NCBI RefSeq assembly: GCF_902497785.1
Contig: NZ_CABVHK010000002.1
Span: 62,001-126,000, forward strand
Direction of reading: 5' to 3'
Source of the DNA: Pseudomonas fluorescens
GTDB lineage: Bacteria > Pseudomonadota > Gammaproteobacteria > Pseudomonadales > Pseudomonadaceae
DNA: 64,000 bases
Shown here: piece by piece, positions 1 to 8,576 of the stretch
Numbering within the stretch: position 1 is the first letter of the stretch
Layout: every line of letters begins with the position of its first letter
Notes under the pieces: generated by a model
What the model saw: the letters and a program-made list of their open reading frames with translations, nothing else
What the model was told of the DNA's origin: nothing
Database searches by the model: none
Made by a program: the position numbers and the translations under genes

Positions 1-66
1 CAGCTCCAGGCGATTCTGCCCTACCAGTTGCGTGCGCTGGTTTACCGAATCCATTACACCAGCCAT
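1..66 (-). CDS. cheV: CheV chemotaxis coupling protein (N-terminal 22 codons only)
   Basis: Only the first 22 codons lie in the window, read on the minus strand from ATG at 66: MAGVMDSVNQRTQLVGQNRL, then E-L. This start is characteristic of Pseudomonas CheV, a CheW-like adaptor fused to a receiver domain that couples chemoreceptors to CheA at the membrane. It is divergent from flgA, which matches the cheV/flgA arrangement of Pseudomonas flagellar loci. The identification rests on a short N-terminus plus this neighbourhood; the receiver domain is outside the window. Confidence 0.8.
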   Translation of the reverse strand, partial: MAGVMDSVNQRTQLVGQNRLEL

Positions 67-146
67 TGCCAGACTCCTACACAACGCTAAGTGTGTTGCG
101 ACGCACATTCATCACTAAACGGCACGGCGCTTGCTTTTTAACTCTT

Positions 147-908
147 ATGAACACAGAACCGACATTTTTCCGACGCGTGACATCCACCTTCCGCAGATTG
201 CTCTGTGCAATGTCGGCCGTTTGCCTGTTCAACGCTGGCAGCCCTGCCCTTGCTGACGCGGTTACCTTGCCTGACATGCTTATCGGCGTCACCCAGGGCT
301 TTCTTGAATTCACCGTAGAAGACTATCTGGCTACCAGTCAAACCGAAGGCCGCTACGAAATACAGGTCAACCAGCTCGATCCACGCCTGCGCATGCCCAT
401 GTGCGACAAGGAATTGACAGCCAGCCTTGAGAGCCCGGCCAAGCCATTGGGCCGGGTAACGGTGAAGGTTCGCTGTGAGGGAACCTCCCCCTGGACGGTG
501 TTCGTGCCCGCTCAAGTCCGGCTGTTTCGCGAGGTTGTGACGACCAGCCGGCCCCTGCGCCGCGCCGACATTGTCGAGCCTGCCGACGTGCTTCTGCGCG
601 AGCGAGACATCAGCCTGATCAGCCAGGGTTACCTGACGACTCTCGACCAGGCGATCGGCCAGCGATTGACCCGACCAATGGTCGCCGATCAGGTCATTAC
701 CCTTGTTCATCTTGAACAGGCGGAAGTCATCCGCAAGGGCGATCAGGTCGTGATCACCGCCCGCAGTGGTGCGATCAGCGTGCGAATGCCCGGCGAAGCA
801 CTGTCCAATGGGGGTATGAGCGAGCAGATACGGGTCAAAAACCTCAATTCCAAGCGGGTCATCAAGGCGCAAGTCACCGCGCCGGGCCAGGTGGAAGTGT
901 CCATGTAA
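147..908 (+). CDS. flgA: FlgA, flagellar basal-body P-ring assembly chaperone
   Basis: Periplasmic chaperone needed to assemble FlgI into the flagellar P-ring. The protein is 253 aa from the ATG at 147. It has a Sec-type signal peptide (basic FRRVTSTFRR, hydrophobic core, cleavage likely after SPALA-DA near residue 37). The C-terminal half carries the SAF-like region (VVTTSRPLRRADIVEPADV, IGQRLTRPMVADQVIT, IRKGDQVVITARSGAISVRM) typical of FlgA. An in-frame ATG at 66 would add 27 residues before the signal peptide and is unlikely. It is divergent from cheV and followed by flgM-flgN, a standard Pseudomonas order. Confidence 0.93.
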   Translation: MNTEPTFFRRVTSTFRRLLCAMSAVCLFNAGSPALADAVTLPDMLIGVTQGFLEFTVEDYLATSQTEGRYEIQVNQLDPRLRMPMCDKELTASLESPAKPLGRVTVKVRCEGTSPWTVFVPAQVRLFREVVTTSRPLRRADIVEPADVLLRERDISLISQGYLTTLDQAIGQRLTRPMVADQVITLVHLEQAEVIRKGDQVVITARSGAISVRMPGEALSNGGMSEQIRVKNLNSKRVIKAQVTAPGQVEVSM

Positions 909-1010
909 ACACTCGGCTCCTGAAGAAGTGGCGTTGCCCGAGGCTGTTCCCTAAACTGTGCCGCATGCAGGAGAAGTGCTGGCGCAGGCAGACTCATTGA
1001 TAAATGGGTC

Positions 1011-1037
1011 TAAAGTTTTCACAGGGAGAGCCGAAAA
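1011..1037 (+). promoter_or_regulatory. Sigma-28 (FliA) promoter of flgMN
   Basis: TAAAGTTT (1011-1018), 11-nt spacer, GCCGAAAA (1030-1037). This matches the enterobacterial/Pseudomonas FliA consensus TAAAGTTT-N11-GCCGATAA at 15 of 16 positions. It ends 36 nt before the flgM start, so flgM-flgN would be expressed as late flagellar genes, and FlgM would feed back on its own sigma factor. Confidence 0.85.
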
Positions 1038-1073
1038 CATGGCAAGCGTCCAAATACTCAGAGGTTTTTTACC

Positions 1074-1400
1074 ATGGTTATTGATTTCAGCCGTTTGAAC
1101 AGTTCTTCGTCATTGACGGGCAGTACACGTACCAGCGTTGCCAAGGAAACCGCCGAAGCCGGCAAATCCGCGCCGCTGACTACCCCGGCCGAACAGGCCA
1201 GCACCGTTAAAAGTGGGGAATCGGTACACCTCAGCAATGAGGCTCAACAGTTGCAACAGGTCACTGACAAGCTGCGTGATCAGCCTGCCGTCGACAAAGC
1301 CCGCGTGGCAGAGTTGAAAGCAGCGATTGCCGATGGCAGCTACAAAGTCGACAGCAACCGTGTAGCCAGCAAACTGCTCAACTTCGAAGCCCAGCGCTAG
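1074..1400 (+). CDS. flgM: FlgM, anti-sigma-28 factor
   Basis: Negative regulator that binds FliA (sigma-28) until hook completion, when it is exported. The protein is 108 aa with start MVIDFSRLN, a low-complexity disordered N-terminal half rich in S/T/A, and the conserved FlgM C-terminal region ([40 protein letters not shown]). Length and layout are normal for the family. It lies directly behind a sigma-28 promoter and 48 nt before flgN, its usual partner. Confidence 0.95.
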   Translation: MVIDFSRLNSSSSLTGSTRTSVAKETAEAGKSAPLTTPAEQASTVKSGESVHLSNEAQQLQQVTDKLRDQPAVDKARVAELKAAIADGSYKVDSNRVASKLLNFEAQR

Positions 1401-1448
1401 GCCACGGCCCGCGCCAGGCTTTTGGACGCTTAAACCCCAAGGCCAGCC

Positions 1449-1916
1449 ATGCACGACACTAATTTACTGCAACTGATCACCGACGATTTTGCTCCAGCTC
1501 AACACTTGCTGGAGTTACTGCAAACCGAGTCCATCGCCTTGCACGGTCGCGACATGCCACTGCTCGAAGAGATTCTGGCGCAGAAACAGGCAATGATCAT
1601 TCTGCTCGAACAGCATGGCCGCAAGCGCAGTGAAATCCTCGCCAGCCTTAACCTGCCGCTCAATCGCAACGGCCTGGAGCAACTGGCCAGCCATTCGAGC
1701 ATCGGCGATGAGCTGCTGGCGCAGAGCGATGTGCTCACCGATCTTCTGGCTCAATGCCAGGCGGCGAACATCAACAATGGCCAGTCGATTCTGGTTCAGC
1801 AGGCCGCTACGGCCAATCAGCTGAAAATCCTCACCGGCGGCGAACCGCCAGCCCTCTACGATGCTCGCGGATCAACCGCCAAGCTTGCGAAGCCGCGCCC
1901 GCTCAGTCAGGCTTGA
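1449..1916 (+). CDS. flgN: FlgN, export chaperone for hook-associated proteins
   Basis: Cytoplasmic chaperone for FlgK and FlgL in the flagellar type III export pathway. The 155-aa protein is helical: leucine/glutamine-rich helices (LLELLQTESIALHGRDMPLL, EEILAQKQAMIILLEQHGRK) followed by a Gln/Asn-rich C-terminal helix (NINNGQSILVQQAATANQLK) and a short variable tail. The pattern, the length and the position right after flgM all fit FlgN. Transcribed with flgM; no terminator is seen between them. Confidence 0.92.
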   Translation: MHDTNLLQLITDDFAPAQHLLELLQTESIALHGRDMPLLEEILAQKQAMIILLEQHGRKRSEILASLNLPLNRNGLEQLASHSSIGDELLAQSDVLTDLLAQCQAANINNGQSILVQQAATANQLKILTGGEPPALYDARGSTAKLAKPRPLSQA

Positions 1917-2007
1917 GCCGGCAAGTGCCACGCCCTATCAAGACGCGCAACATGCTGGCAATATACTGGCCAGCCGTAGTCATATTTTGTCTGGAGATTG
2001 ATGAACC

Positions 2008-2754
2008 GTGTCCAATGCCTTAAACGCGGAAGATGCGCCGCAGCCACCCAAGGTGCTTACCACACCGTTGGAGATCTCCGGCAACCTGCGCCAATTACAA
2101 GAAAGCCATGATCCGCTGATTATCACGTTCCATGAGCGCACTCAGCGCTTCCAGAGTTATCTGGTGGACGTAGATCGCGAAAGCGGCACCATCACGTTCG
2201 ATGAAATGATCCCCCGTGACGGCGAACGTTTCTTGCTGGCAGGCGAGCCTTTCAGGGTCGAAGGCTTTCACGATGGCGTGCGAATTGCCTGGGACAGCAA
2301 CGGTCAACTGAGCATCGACGAATCCGGTGACAGCCGCTGCTACCGTGGTCCGCTGCCGGACGAAGTGGTTTATCACCAGCGCCGCAACGCCTTTCGCGCG
2401 GCATTGAAGCTGGCCCAACTGGTCAGCGTCGATCTGGATGGCGAAAAGCTCAAGGCGCCGATCAGCGGCAAGCTGCTGGACATTTCCGCCACCGGCTGCA
2501 AGTTGCGCTTCGAGGGTGACATCACCGGCAGCCTGCAACTGGGTCAGGTCTACGACCGTTTCGCCGCCGCCCTGCCCTTCGGCAAAATGACCGCGCCGGT
2601 CGAACTGCGCTACCTGCACTTCGAAGAAAAGATCTCCACCACCTTCGCCGGCATTCGCTTTCACAATATGAGCGGGCTGGTGCAGCGTCAGGTCGAACGC
2701 TTCGTCTATCAGCTGCAGCGCGAAGCCCGGCGCTTCGACAAAGACGACATGTAA
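2008..2754 (+). CDS. flgZ: FlgZ/YcgR-type PilZ flagellar brake protein
   Basis: c-di-GMP-responsive motility brake that acts at the flagellar stator/motor. The protein is 248 aa: an N-terminal YcgR domain (about residues 20-120) followed by a PilZ domain. The c-di-GMP motif RRxxR is visible as [10 protein letters not shown] near residue 126, and the second motif D-x-S-x-x-G as DISATGCKL near 160. Gene order flgM-flgN-flgZ is the Pseudomonas arrangement. A strong terminator follows immediately. Confidence 0.92.
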   Translation: MSNALNAEDAPQPPKVLTTPLEISGNLRQLQESHDPLIITFHERTQRFQSYLVDVDRESGTITFDEMIPRDGERFLLAGEPFRVEGFHDGVRIAWDSNGQLSIDESGDSRCYRGPLPDEVVYHQRRNAFRAALKLAQLVSVDLDGEKLKAPISGKLLDISATGCKLRFEGDITGSLQLGQVYDRFAAALPFGKMTAPVELRYLHFEEKISTTFAGIRFHNMSGLVQRQVERFVYQLQREARRFDKDDM

Positions 2755-2772
2755 TTCGAAGCTTCAATGAAA

Positions 2773-2807
2773 ACGGGCAGTCCCTTGCGGTGACTGCCCG
2801 TTTTTTT
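2773..2807. terminator. Bidirectional rho-independent terminator between flgZ and the MFS gene
   Basis: Stem ACGGGCAGTC / GACTGCCCGT with an 8-nt loop followed by seven T residues on the plus strand and a short A run on the other side. It separates the convergent flgZ and MFS genes. Confidence 0.9.
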
Positions 2808-2818
2808 ATGCGTGGAGT

Positions 2819-4195
2819 TTAAGGCCTGGCCTCGGTGAAGCTTTGCTCGCGACCCGCGTCCGGATCTTCTGGAGGCGCAGGGGTTGGTGTCTCGGTTTCC
2901 GTTTCCGGTTCAGGGCTCGGCTCAGGGTCCACCGTGTTATGCATCTGCTCCTGCACCACTTGTTCATCAACCCGCGGATCGAGGCACGCCACCAAAGGCG
3001 AACTCGACATGCTGTCCGGCATGGCCACGTGATGCAGCGGCGCGTCGTCCACCTGATGCAAGTTGGTCACCGCTTTCGGACGGATCCGCCACACCAGCAC
3101 CAACGCGAAGAAACTGAAGAAAGCGTAAAGCATCTGACTGCCAAACATCTTCATCAAGACCCCGGCGACCAGCGGCCCGATACTCGCGCCGACGCCGTAA
3201 GTGACCAGCAACATCGCCGTCAGTGACACCCGCCGATCCGCCTCGACGTGGTCATTGGAGAACGCCACCGCCAACGGGTACAGGCAGAATTTCACCAGCG
3301 AGCAGATGAAGCCGGTGATGAACAGCACCTCCAGCGGCACCTGCTGCATGATCGCCAGCGGCAACGCGGCAACCGCCAGCACCAGGGCAAAGCAGCGGAT
3401 CAACAGCGCCCGGTCATAACGGTCGGACAACCAGCCCAATGGCCACTGCACCAGCAGGCCGGCAAAAATGCAGCTACCCATGAACAGACCGACCTGCTCG
3501 GTAGACAGCCCTTGCTGCGAGGCATACAGCGGCGCCAGACCGTAGAACGAACCGATGATCAGTCCCGCGCCCAATACCGTGCTCAGAGACTGCGGCACGC
3601 GCTTGATGAAGAATCGCGGCTCCATCGGCGCCGGGTGCAGCGCCGCCGGGTGAATCCGTCGCGTCAGCGCCACCGGCACCAGGCACAGGGCGAAGCACAG
3701 GGCGACCAGCATCAACAGTTCCAGACCCAACGCCGGGTGCATGACCAGAATCAGCTGGCCCAGCACCAGTCCCAGATAAGAAGCGATCATGTAGCCACTG
3801 AACACCGCGCCACGTTGCGAGGCTTCGGCCTGCTCATTGAGCCAGCTTTCGATGACCATGTACTGGCACATCATGCCGAGACCGACGATGACCCGCAGGA
3901 ATATCCACGCCGGCAGCCAGTCGACCAGGCCATGGCCCAGCACCGCCGCCCCGACAATCCCGGCGCAGGCCGAATAGGCCCGGATATGCCCGACCCGGGC
4001 AATCAGCCGGTGACCGATCTTGCCGCCCAGCACCAGGCCGAAATAGTTGGCCGCCATCAACGCACCGACCCACAAACTGTCGACATTATCTGCCGCCAGG
4101 CGCAAGCCCAGGTACGTACTCAGCAAGCCGGAGCCGATCAACATCATCAGCGAGGCAAAATACAGCGCTCGAAAGGGTTTCCAGATTTGGCGCAT
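2819..4195 (-). CDS. MFS transporter (YcaD-like) with an acidic Pro/Glu/Thr-rich C-terminal tail
   Basis: Inner-membrane major facilitator of 458 aa with about 12 hydrophobic segments (for example ALYFASLMMLIGSGLLSTYL, WVGALMAANYFGLVLGGKIG) and the MFS loop motif GWLSDRYDRALLIR between segments 8 and 9. The substrate is unknown; E. coli YcaD-like carriers are uncharacterised. After the last membrane segment there is a cytoplasmic tail of about 80 residues rich in P, E, T and D (PEPSPEPETETETPTPAPPE). It is downstream of the glutamine-synthetase-like gene on the same strand with a 70-nt gap containing a hairpin, so co-transcription is possible but not certain. Confidence 0.85.
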   Translation of the reverse strand: MRQIWKPFRALYFASLMMLIGSGLLSTYLGLRLAADNVDSLWVGALMAANYFGLVLGGKIGHRLIARVGHIRAYSACAGIVGAAVLGHGLVDWLPAWIFLRVIVGLGMMCQYMVIESWLNEQAEASQRGAVFSGYMIASYLGLVLGQLILVMHPALGLELLMLVALCFALCLVPVALTRRIHPAALHPAPMEPRFFIKRVPQSLSTVLGAGLIIGSFYGLAPLYASQQGLSTEQVGLFMGSCIFAGLLVQWPLGWLSDRYDRALLIRCFALVLAVAALPLAIMQQVPLEVLFITGFICSLVKFCLYPLAVAFSNDHVEADRRVSLTAMLLVTYGVGASIGPLVAGVLMKMFGSQMLYAFFSFFALVLVWRIRPKAVTNLHQVDDAPLHHVAMPDSMSSSPLVACLDPRVDEQVVQEQMHNTVDPEPSPEPETETETPTPAPPEDPDAGREQSFTEARP

Positions 4196-4228
4196 CGGCG
4201 TTCCGAGCGGCTCCTTGCGGTGAGAAAC

Positions 4229-4252
4229 GGGCTATCCGAAAAGATAGCCCGA
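4229..4252. terminator. Hairpin between glutamine-synthetase-like gene and MFS gene
   Basis: Perfect 9-bp stem CGGGCTATC / GATAGCCCG with a 6-nt loop. On the minus strand it is followed only by a short T-rich stretch, so it may attenuate rather than fully terminate transcription from the upstream gene into the MFS gene. Confidence 0.5.
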
Positions 4253-4265
4253 AGACGAAGGTTCG

Positions 4266-5609
4266 TCAGGCCTGGGCGGCTAAAACACGGCGCTCCCAGG
4301 GGGTAATTTCATCAAAGAAGCTGGTCAACTCCATGGTCTTCGAAGCGACGTAGCCTTCGATGAACTCCTTGCCAAACAGTTCCTTCGCCAATTGGCTACG
4401 TTTCAGACGCTCAAGAGCGGCGTGCAAGGTACAGGGCAACGAAAGATTATCCGGGACCTCGAATTCTCCCTGAATGGCCTCGCCCGGCTCCAACTGGTTT
4501 TCGATGCCATACAGGCCCGCCGCCAGGCTCGCGGCAATCGCCAAATACGGGTTGGCGTCCGCACCGGGCAAGCGATTCTCGACCCGCCGCGCGACGGGCG
4601 AACTGGCCGGAATGCGCAAACCGGCGGCCCGGTTGTCGTGGGACCAGCAGGCATTATTCGGTGACGCAAACGGATGGCACAAGCGCTGATACGAGTTCAC
4701 GTTCGGCGCAAACAGCGCGGTGAAATCCGCCATGCCGGCCTGCTGACCACCGATGAAGTGACGGAAGGTCGCTGTCGGCTCACCCGCTTCGTCGCTGAAC
4801 ACGTTCCGCCCGCTGCCGATCTCGACGATGCTCTGGTGAATATGCATCGAACTGCCCGGCGTGTGCGCCAGCGGCTTGGCCATGCAGACCACGGTCAGCC
4901 CATGCTTGAGCGCCACTTCTTTAAGCAGATGCTTGAACAGGAATGTCTGGTCCGCCAGCAGCAGTGGATCGCCGTGCAACAGGTTGATCTCGAACTGGCT
5001 GACGCCCATCTCGTGCATGAACGTATCGCGGGGCAAGCCAAGCGCCGCCATGCATTCATAGACTTCGCTGAAGAACGGCCGCAAGCCGTTGTTGGAGCTG
5101 ACGCTGAACGCCGATTGCCCGTCCTCGCGCCGACCGTCCAGGCCAAGCGGCGGCTGGAAAGGGTGCGTCGGGTCGGTGTTGGGGGCGAAAACAAAAAACT
5201 CCAGCTCGGTCGCCACCACAGGCGCGAGGCCGAGCGCCGCATAACGCGCGATCACCGCTTTGAGTTGGCCGCGGGTCGACAGGTTCGAGCTCTCGCCGGT
5301 CAACTCGTCGGCGTCGCAAATGGCCAAGGCCCGCGGTTGCTTGCTCCAGGGCAAGCGGTGAATCTGTGCGGGATCAGGCACCAGCGCCAGGTCACCGTCA
5401 TCGCTGCCGTAAAACCGTGCGGGCGGATATCCGCCCATGATGCATTGCAGCAGCACACCCCGCGCCATCTGCAACCGCCGCCCCTCGAGAAACCCCTCGG
5501 CGGTCATGACCTTGCCCCGGGGCACGCCGTTCAGATCCGGCGTAACACATTCAATCTCATCAATGCCCGTCAGTCGCTGCGCGAGTGAACGCTGGCCATC
5601 GGTTGTCAT
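4266..5609 (-). CDS. Glutamine synthetase family protein, probable gamma-glutamylpolyamine synthetase
   Basis: ATP-dependent gamma-glutamyl ligase of 447 aa, start MTTDGQRSL at 5609; a longer frame from 5657 adds 16 residues of non-conserved sequence. Visible GS motifs: the beta-grasp region with DLNGVPRGKVM, the catalytic-domain signature (VVATELEFFVF, MHEMGVSQFEIN, KPLAHTPGSSMHIHQS) and the C-terminal RAAGLRIP and ENRLPGADANPY segments. The length and the divergent N-terminus resemble the PuuA/PauA group that glutamylates putrescine or related amines rather than nitrogen-assimilatory GlnA. No polyamine-catabolic neighbour is present, so the substrate is inferred. Confidence 0.85.
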   Translation of the reverse strand: MTTDGQRSLAQRLTGIDEIECVTPDLNGVPRGKVMTAEGFLEGRRLQMARGVLLQCIMGGYPPARFYGSDDGDLALVPDPAQIHRLPWSKQPRALAICDADELTGESSNLSTRGQLKAVIARYAALGLAPVVATELEFFVFAPNTDPTHPFQPPLGLDGRREDGQSAFSVSSNNGLRPFFSEVYECMAALGLPRDTFMHEMGVSQFEINLLHGDPLLLADQTFLFKHLLKEVALKHGLTVVCMAKPLAHTPGSSMHIHQSIVEIGSGRNVFSDEAGEPTATFRHFIGGQQAGMADFTALFAPNVNSYQRLCHPFASPNNACWSHDNRAAGLRIPASSPVARRVENRLPGADANPYLAIAASLAAGLYGIENQLEPGEAIQGEFEVPDNLSLPCTLHAALERLKRSQLAKELFGKEFIEGYVASKTMELTSFFDEITPWERRVLAAQA

Positions 5610-5730
5610 GACGCAATCCTTTGTAATGGTGCAAGCCGCGAACGGCGACCCGTACAAAATAGGCTTCGCGTGTTCGGAATATCAAGCACCGAAAAACAAA
5701 AAGAAATCCGATTCCAGGCACGCCGTAACA

Positions 5731-5823
5731 ATCCCCGTAGGAGCTGCCGAAGGCTGCGATCGTTTGATGTTGCCTTTAAAGAAGAATCAAAAGATCGCAG
5801 CCTTCGGCAGCTCCTACGGGGAT
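5731..5823. repeat. REP doublet, GGAGCTGCCGAAGGCTGCGA family
   Basis: Two head-to-head copies of the Pseudomonas element TAGGAGCTGCCGAAGGCTGC with the flanking GATC(G/T)TTTGAT, forming a long imperfect inverted repeat with ATCCCC/GGGGAT ends. It lies in the divergent/convergent spacer between the glutamine-synthetase-like gene start and the kinase gene end. The same family recurs near 36.4, 50.5, 55.3 and 57.6 kb. Confidence 0.9.
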
Positions 5824-5831
5824 TTTGATAT

Positions 5832-6524
5832 TCAGGGGAGGTAGAGGCTGAATACTCCGCCACCCAACGGCCCGCCGTTGCTGATTTCGGTGCGCCCGCC
5901 GACGCCGTTACGCTGATGCAATGCGGCAATCCGCCCGGCGAAATACAGGCCCAGACCGGTACTGCCACTGCTGTGGTTGATGCCCTGCACGTAATCGGCC
6001 TGACGCTCGATCATCTCGGGCGGGTAGCCTTCGCCATCATCGTTGATCGTCAGCACCAGTTGCCCGGCCTCGTCACTGACGCTGATCAACACCGCGTGGC
6101 GAGCGTAGCGGATGGCGTTGTTGATGCAGTTGGCCAGCACCGACGCAATCAATTCGCGGTCGAAGAAACCCAGCGGGCTCAACGGGTCCACTTCATAGGT
6201 CGCCATGATGCCGCGGCTGGCAAACACGTCCTGATGGCAGGCCAGTTGCGCTTCGATGAAGTCATCGAGTTCGTGATAGGCCGGCTGCAACGGCAGCTGA
6301 TTGACGCCGAGTTTGTACAGCCCCAGCAGTTGCACCAGCATGCCGTTGAGATGGGCAAACTCGAATTCGATCACGCCCTGCTCCGGCGTATGCCGCGCCG
6401 GGTCGGGCAAGCGCGACAGCCACTGGCTGTGAGCCTGCATCAGCATGGCCAGTGAGTTCTTCATGTCATGCACGGTGGAAGCAATGACCGTGGAGAAATC
6501 CAGTGCCGGTTCGTCTTGGCTCAT
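5832..6524 (-). CDS. Sensor histidine kinase (soluble, HisKA-HATPase only)
   Basis: Histidine kinase of 230 aa, start MSQDEPALDF at 6524. The H-box is VHDMKNSLAML near residue 21, with the phospho-accepting His followed by D and a conserved KN. The HATPase domain shows the N-box (ANCINNAIRYA), the G1 box (INDDGEGYP) and the G2 box (GSTGLGLYFAGRIA). There is no membrane segment and no sensing domain, so it must receive its signal in the cytoplasm or from a partner. Its ATG overlaps the stop of the upstream response regulator by 4 nt (ATGA), so the two are translationally coupled and presumably a cognate pair. Confidence 0.88.
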   Translation of the reverse strand: MSQDEPALDFSTVIASTVHDMKNSLAMLMQAHSQWLSRLPDPARHTPEQGVIEFEFAHLNGMLVQLLGLYKLGVNQLPLQPAYHELDDFIEAQLACHQDVFASRGIMATYEVDPLSPLGFFDRELIASVLANCINNAIRYARHAVLISVSDEAGQLVLTINDDGEGYPPEMIERQADYVQGINHSSGSTGLGLYFAGRIAALHQRNGVGGRTEISNGGPLGGGVFSLYLP

Positions 6525-8125
6525 CCGCTGAACGCCTTGATTTTCAGTTTCTGATAGCGCGCATGGCGCGCGTCGGTGTCGGGCATCATGCCGACCGTTT
6601 TCAAGCAGGCCTGACATTCTGCAAGTTCCGCCGACGGCACGCTGGTGTCGGTGCCGTGCAACAGCGACTGGGCAAAGTTCAGCGCGATGCTGATGTTCTT
6701 CGGCTGCAACGCCAGGGCTTTGCGGAATACCTCGCGCGCCTCGGGCAAGTTGCCCGCCTTGTACACGCGCACGCCTTGACGGTTGAGGTCCGCTGCCGCA
6801 TTGCCGGAGTTGAGGATGGTCGGGTCGTCGGTCAGTTTGGCGATGCCCTGCATCACCGTCGGATCGTCGCCGTAGATCTCTGCGCAGTTTTTCAACATCG
6901 AGGCACCGGCGTCGGCCTGCCCGAGCATTTGCAATTGCTTGGCCACCAACAGCGCCGCCTCGGCGCTCATGAATTGCTCCATGCCATCGAGGCGCAGCAT
7001 GGCTTGCTCGGTGAGTTTCTCTGCGGTTTCGGCGTCGTTGAGCAACAGGCTCGTGGCCTTCATCAGCCGTGCTCGAATCTGCAGGCCCGGGTCGGAAGGG
7101 TTTTCCTTGGCCACGGCACTCAGCGTCGTGTTGATCTCCAGCCGCGTCCGGGTATCCAGGCCCTTTTCGCTGCCCTTGCTGATCAGCGCGTGGGCCAGAC
7201 CGAGGTTGCTCTCCGCGTCCTTGAAACGTGACTGCGCCCCTTGGCTGACCGCCTGCCGATACGCCTTGGACGCCGTCTCGAAATCTTCGTTGGTCATTGC
7301 CAACTTGCCCAGCAGCGCTTGCCGGCGCACGGCCAGCGGCGACAAACGAATCGCCTCTTCCAGCACCCGCTGCGCCGCTTTGGTATCGCCTTCGGCGACC
7401 AGCACATCCGCCATGCCGTCGTAGAGTGCCGGCATCATCGGGAACACTTTCAGGGCTTTTTCATAGACGCCTTTGGCCTGGCTGACCTGGCCACGCTTGA
7501 ACAGCAACTTGCCCAGCCCGGCAAATGCCCACGGCAAAGGTCGATCGGCAATGATGCCGTCGTAAAGACGCTCCAGCGCCTCGTTCTGATTCAAGTCACG
7601 CAGGGCATCGGCGCGGTAGCGCAGGCACAGCGGGGAATAGCGGATGTCCTGCTTGCACAGCTCGATGCAGGCATTCAGCACCTCCACCGGTTTCCCCCGA
7701 TCGAGTGCTTGCAGGATCGGCTTGAGCAAGGTCTTGCGTTGCTCCAGACGCTCCAGGCGCTGGGCCAGGCCCGAGCGGTTGAAGGGCTTGGTCAGGTAAG
7801 CATCCGGCTCGTGCTCCAGGGCGCTGAGCACCATGGCCTGACTGGTCTCTGCGGTGACCATGACAAACACAGCTTCATGGCTGATCAACTTGTCGACCAT
7901 CAGGTCTTCAAGCACTTGCTGACCATTCTTCTTGCCATCGCCGAGGTGGAAATCCTGCAGGATGAAATCGTAGGCCTTCTGCGAACACATGCGCAGCGCC
8001 TGTTCGCCGGTGTCGGCGGTGTCCACATCCTTGACGCCCAACTCGCGCAACATGGAGCGGACCGAGCTACGGAAATCCGAGAAATCATCGACGATCAGAA
8101 AACGCTTTTGGTGATACGACAGCAT
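6521..8125 (-). CDS. Response regulator with N-terminal receiver and C-terminal TPR repeats
   Basis: Regulator of 534 aa, start MLSYHQKRFLIVDDF at 8125; the frame continues upstream but with no family-like sequence. The receiver domain (1-125) has the acidic pair (VDD), the phospho-acceptor Asp in YDFILQDFHLGDG, Thr in VMVTAET and Lys in AYLTKPF. The rest (about 200-530) is TPR-like (WAFAGLGKLLFKRGQVSQAK; AAQRVLEEAIRLSPLAVRRQ), with no DNA-binding or enzymatic output. Signalling is therefore likely by protein-protein contact. It is co-transcribed with the overlapping histidine kinase. The biological input is unknown. Confidence 0.87.
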   Translation of the reverse strand: MLSYHQKRFLIVDDFSDFRSSVRSMLRELGVKDVDTADTGEQALRMCSQKAYDFILQDFHLGDGKKNGQQVLEDLMVDKLISHEAVFVMVTAETSQAMVLSALEHEPDAYLTKPFNRSGLAQRLERLEQRKTLLKPILQALDRGKPVEVLNACIELCKQDIRYSPLCLRYRADALRDLNQNEALERLYDGIIADRPLPWAFAGLGKLLFKRGQVSQAKGVYEKALKVFPMMPALYDGMADVLVAEGDTKAAQRVLEEAIRLSPLAVRRQALLGKLAMTNEDFETASKAYRQAVSQGAQSRFKDAESNLGLAHALISKGSEKGLDTRTRLEINTTLSAVAKENPSDPGLQIRARLMKATSLLLNDAETAEKLTEQAMLRLDGMEQFMSAEAALLVAKQLQMLGQADAGASMLKNCAEIYGDDPTVMQGIAKLTDDPTILNSGNAAADLNRQGVRVYKAGNLPEAREVFRKALALQPKNISIALNFAQSLLHGTDTSVPSAELAECQACLKTVGMMPDTDARHARYQKLKIKAFSG

Positions 8126-8299
8126 CGAAGATTTCCAGGCAATGTTGGGAAGAAGATCATGACTGTCCGGGTTATCGGCCAGCAGGTGCATTCCCTTGAG
8201 ATGAATCCTCGCGTCGATGGCGGCCCAAGCGCTGGTGACTGATATGTAGCCAAAAAGAGGGTAAACCGTGCTCAGGACGAGACAAACGGCACAAAAAAA

Positions 8300-8325
8300 C
8301 CCCGCCCGAGCACTGCCCGGCGGGG
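8300..8325. terminator. GC-rich hairpin flanking the island's left end
   Basis: Stem CCCCGCC / GGCGGGG with a T-rich tail (TTCATTTT) on the plus strand and a run of seven A upstream, so it can work in both directions. It lies in host DNA just outside attL and probably served as the terminator of the original tRNA-Arg transcript (inference from the tRNA 3' end orientation). Confidence 0.6.
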
Positions 8326-8403
8326 CTTCATTTTGGCCTGATGGCTGCCTCCCTGCTGTCATGGAAAAATGCAGAGGGGAGAAAACTCAAGGCCGGAATT
8401 GTT

Positions 8404-8450
8404 TGGTGTCCCAGGGCAGGTTCGAACTGCCAACCTTCCCCTTAGGAGGG
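8404..8450. repeat. attL: displaced 3' end of tRNA-Arg(CCT)
   Basis: 47 bp identical to 24891-24937, which is the 3' part (anticodon loop through CCA end) of the intact tRNA-Arg(CCT). Together the two copies bound a 16.5-kb island. Sequence similarity extends weakly 5' (GAATT shared) and stops abruptly after the GGAGGG at 8450. This is the hallmark of tyrosine-recombinase integration at a tRNA 3' end. Confidence 0.93.
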
Positions 8451-8497
8451 TCAATTTATAACCTAGCAGGCTTGAGGCAGCCCAGCAATTACAGGAC

Positions 8498-8508
8498 TTT
8501 ACGTCCGG
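8498..8508 (+). promoter_or_regulatory. TTTACGTCCGG motif upstream of int
   Basis: The same 11-mer TTTACGTCCGG occurs at 10384-10394, between the RHH gene and the alpA-like gene. A related GCGTCCGTAA follows the left copy. Two copies, one before the integrase and one before the AlpA-type regulator, suggest a shared operator or accessory recombination site. Chance occurrence of an 11-mer twice in 2 kb is unlikely but not excluded. Confidence 0.4.
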
Positions 8509-8544
8509 TTGCGTCCGTAAAAACGGCGCCGTATAGTTCTTTTT

Positions 8545-8563
8545 GCTGCCACGGTGCTGTCAC
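8545..8563 (+). promoter_or_regulatory. Tandem integrase arm-type-like sites, left end
   Basis: GCTGCCAC-GGT-GCTGTCAC, two octamers with an 11-bp period. The right end of the island carries GCTGTCAC-TCT-GCTGTCAC at 24825-24843 in the same orientation and with the same period. Their position just inside both attachment cores is what is expected for arm-type binding sites of a lambda-like integrase N-terminal domain. Confidence 0.55.
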
Positions 8564-8576
8564 GGAGCTGTATTGC

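Noticed and set aside
3248..4306. 352-codon plus-strand frame opposite the MFS gene
   Set aside because: Arg/Gln/His-rich antisense translation of a membrane protein; no ribosome site and no motif.
8268..8576. Longer integrase starting at 8268
   Set aside because: The extra 103 codons run through the host terminator and the attL tRNA fragment; the family-like sequence begins at the TTG at 8577, which has a good ribosome site.
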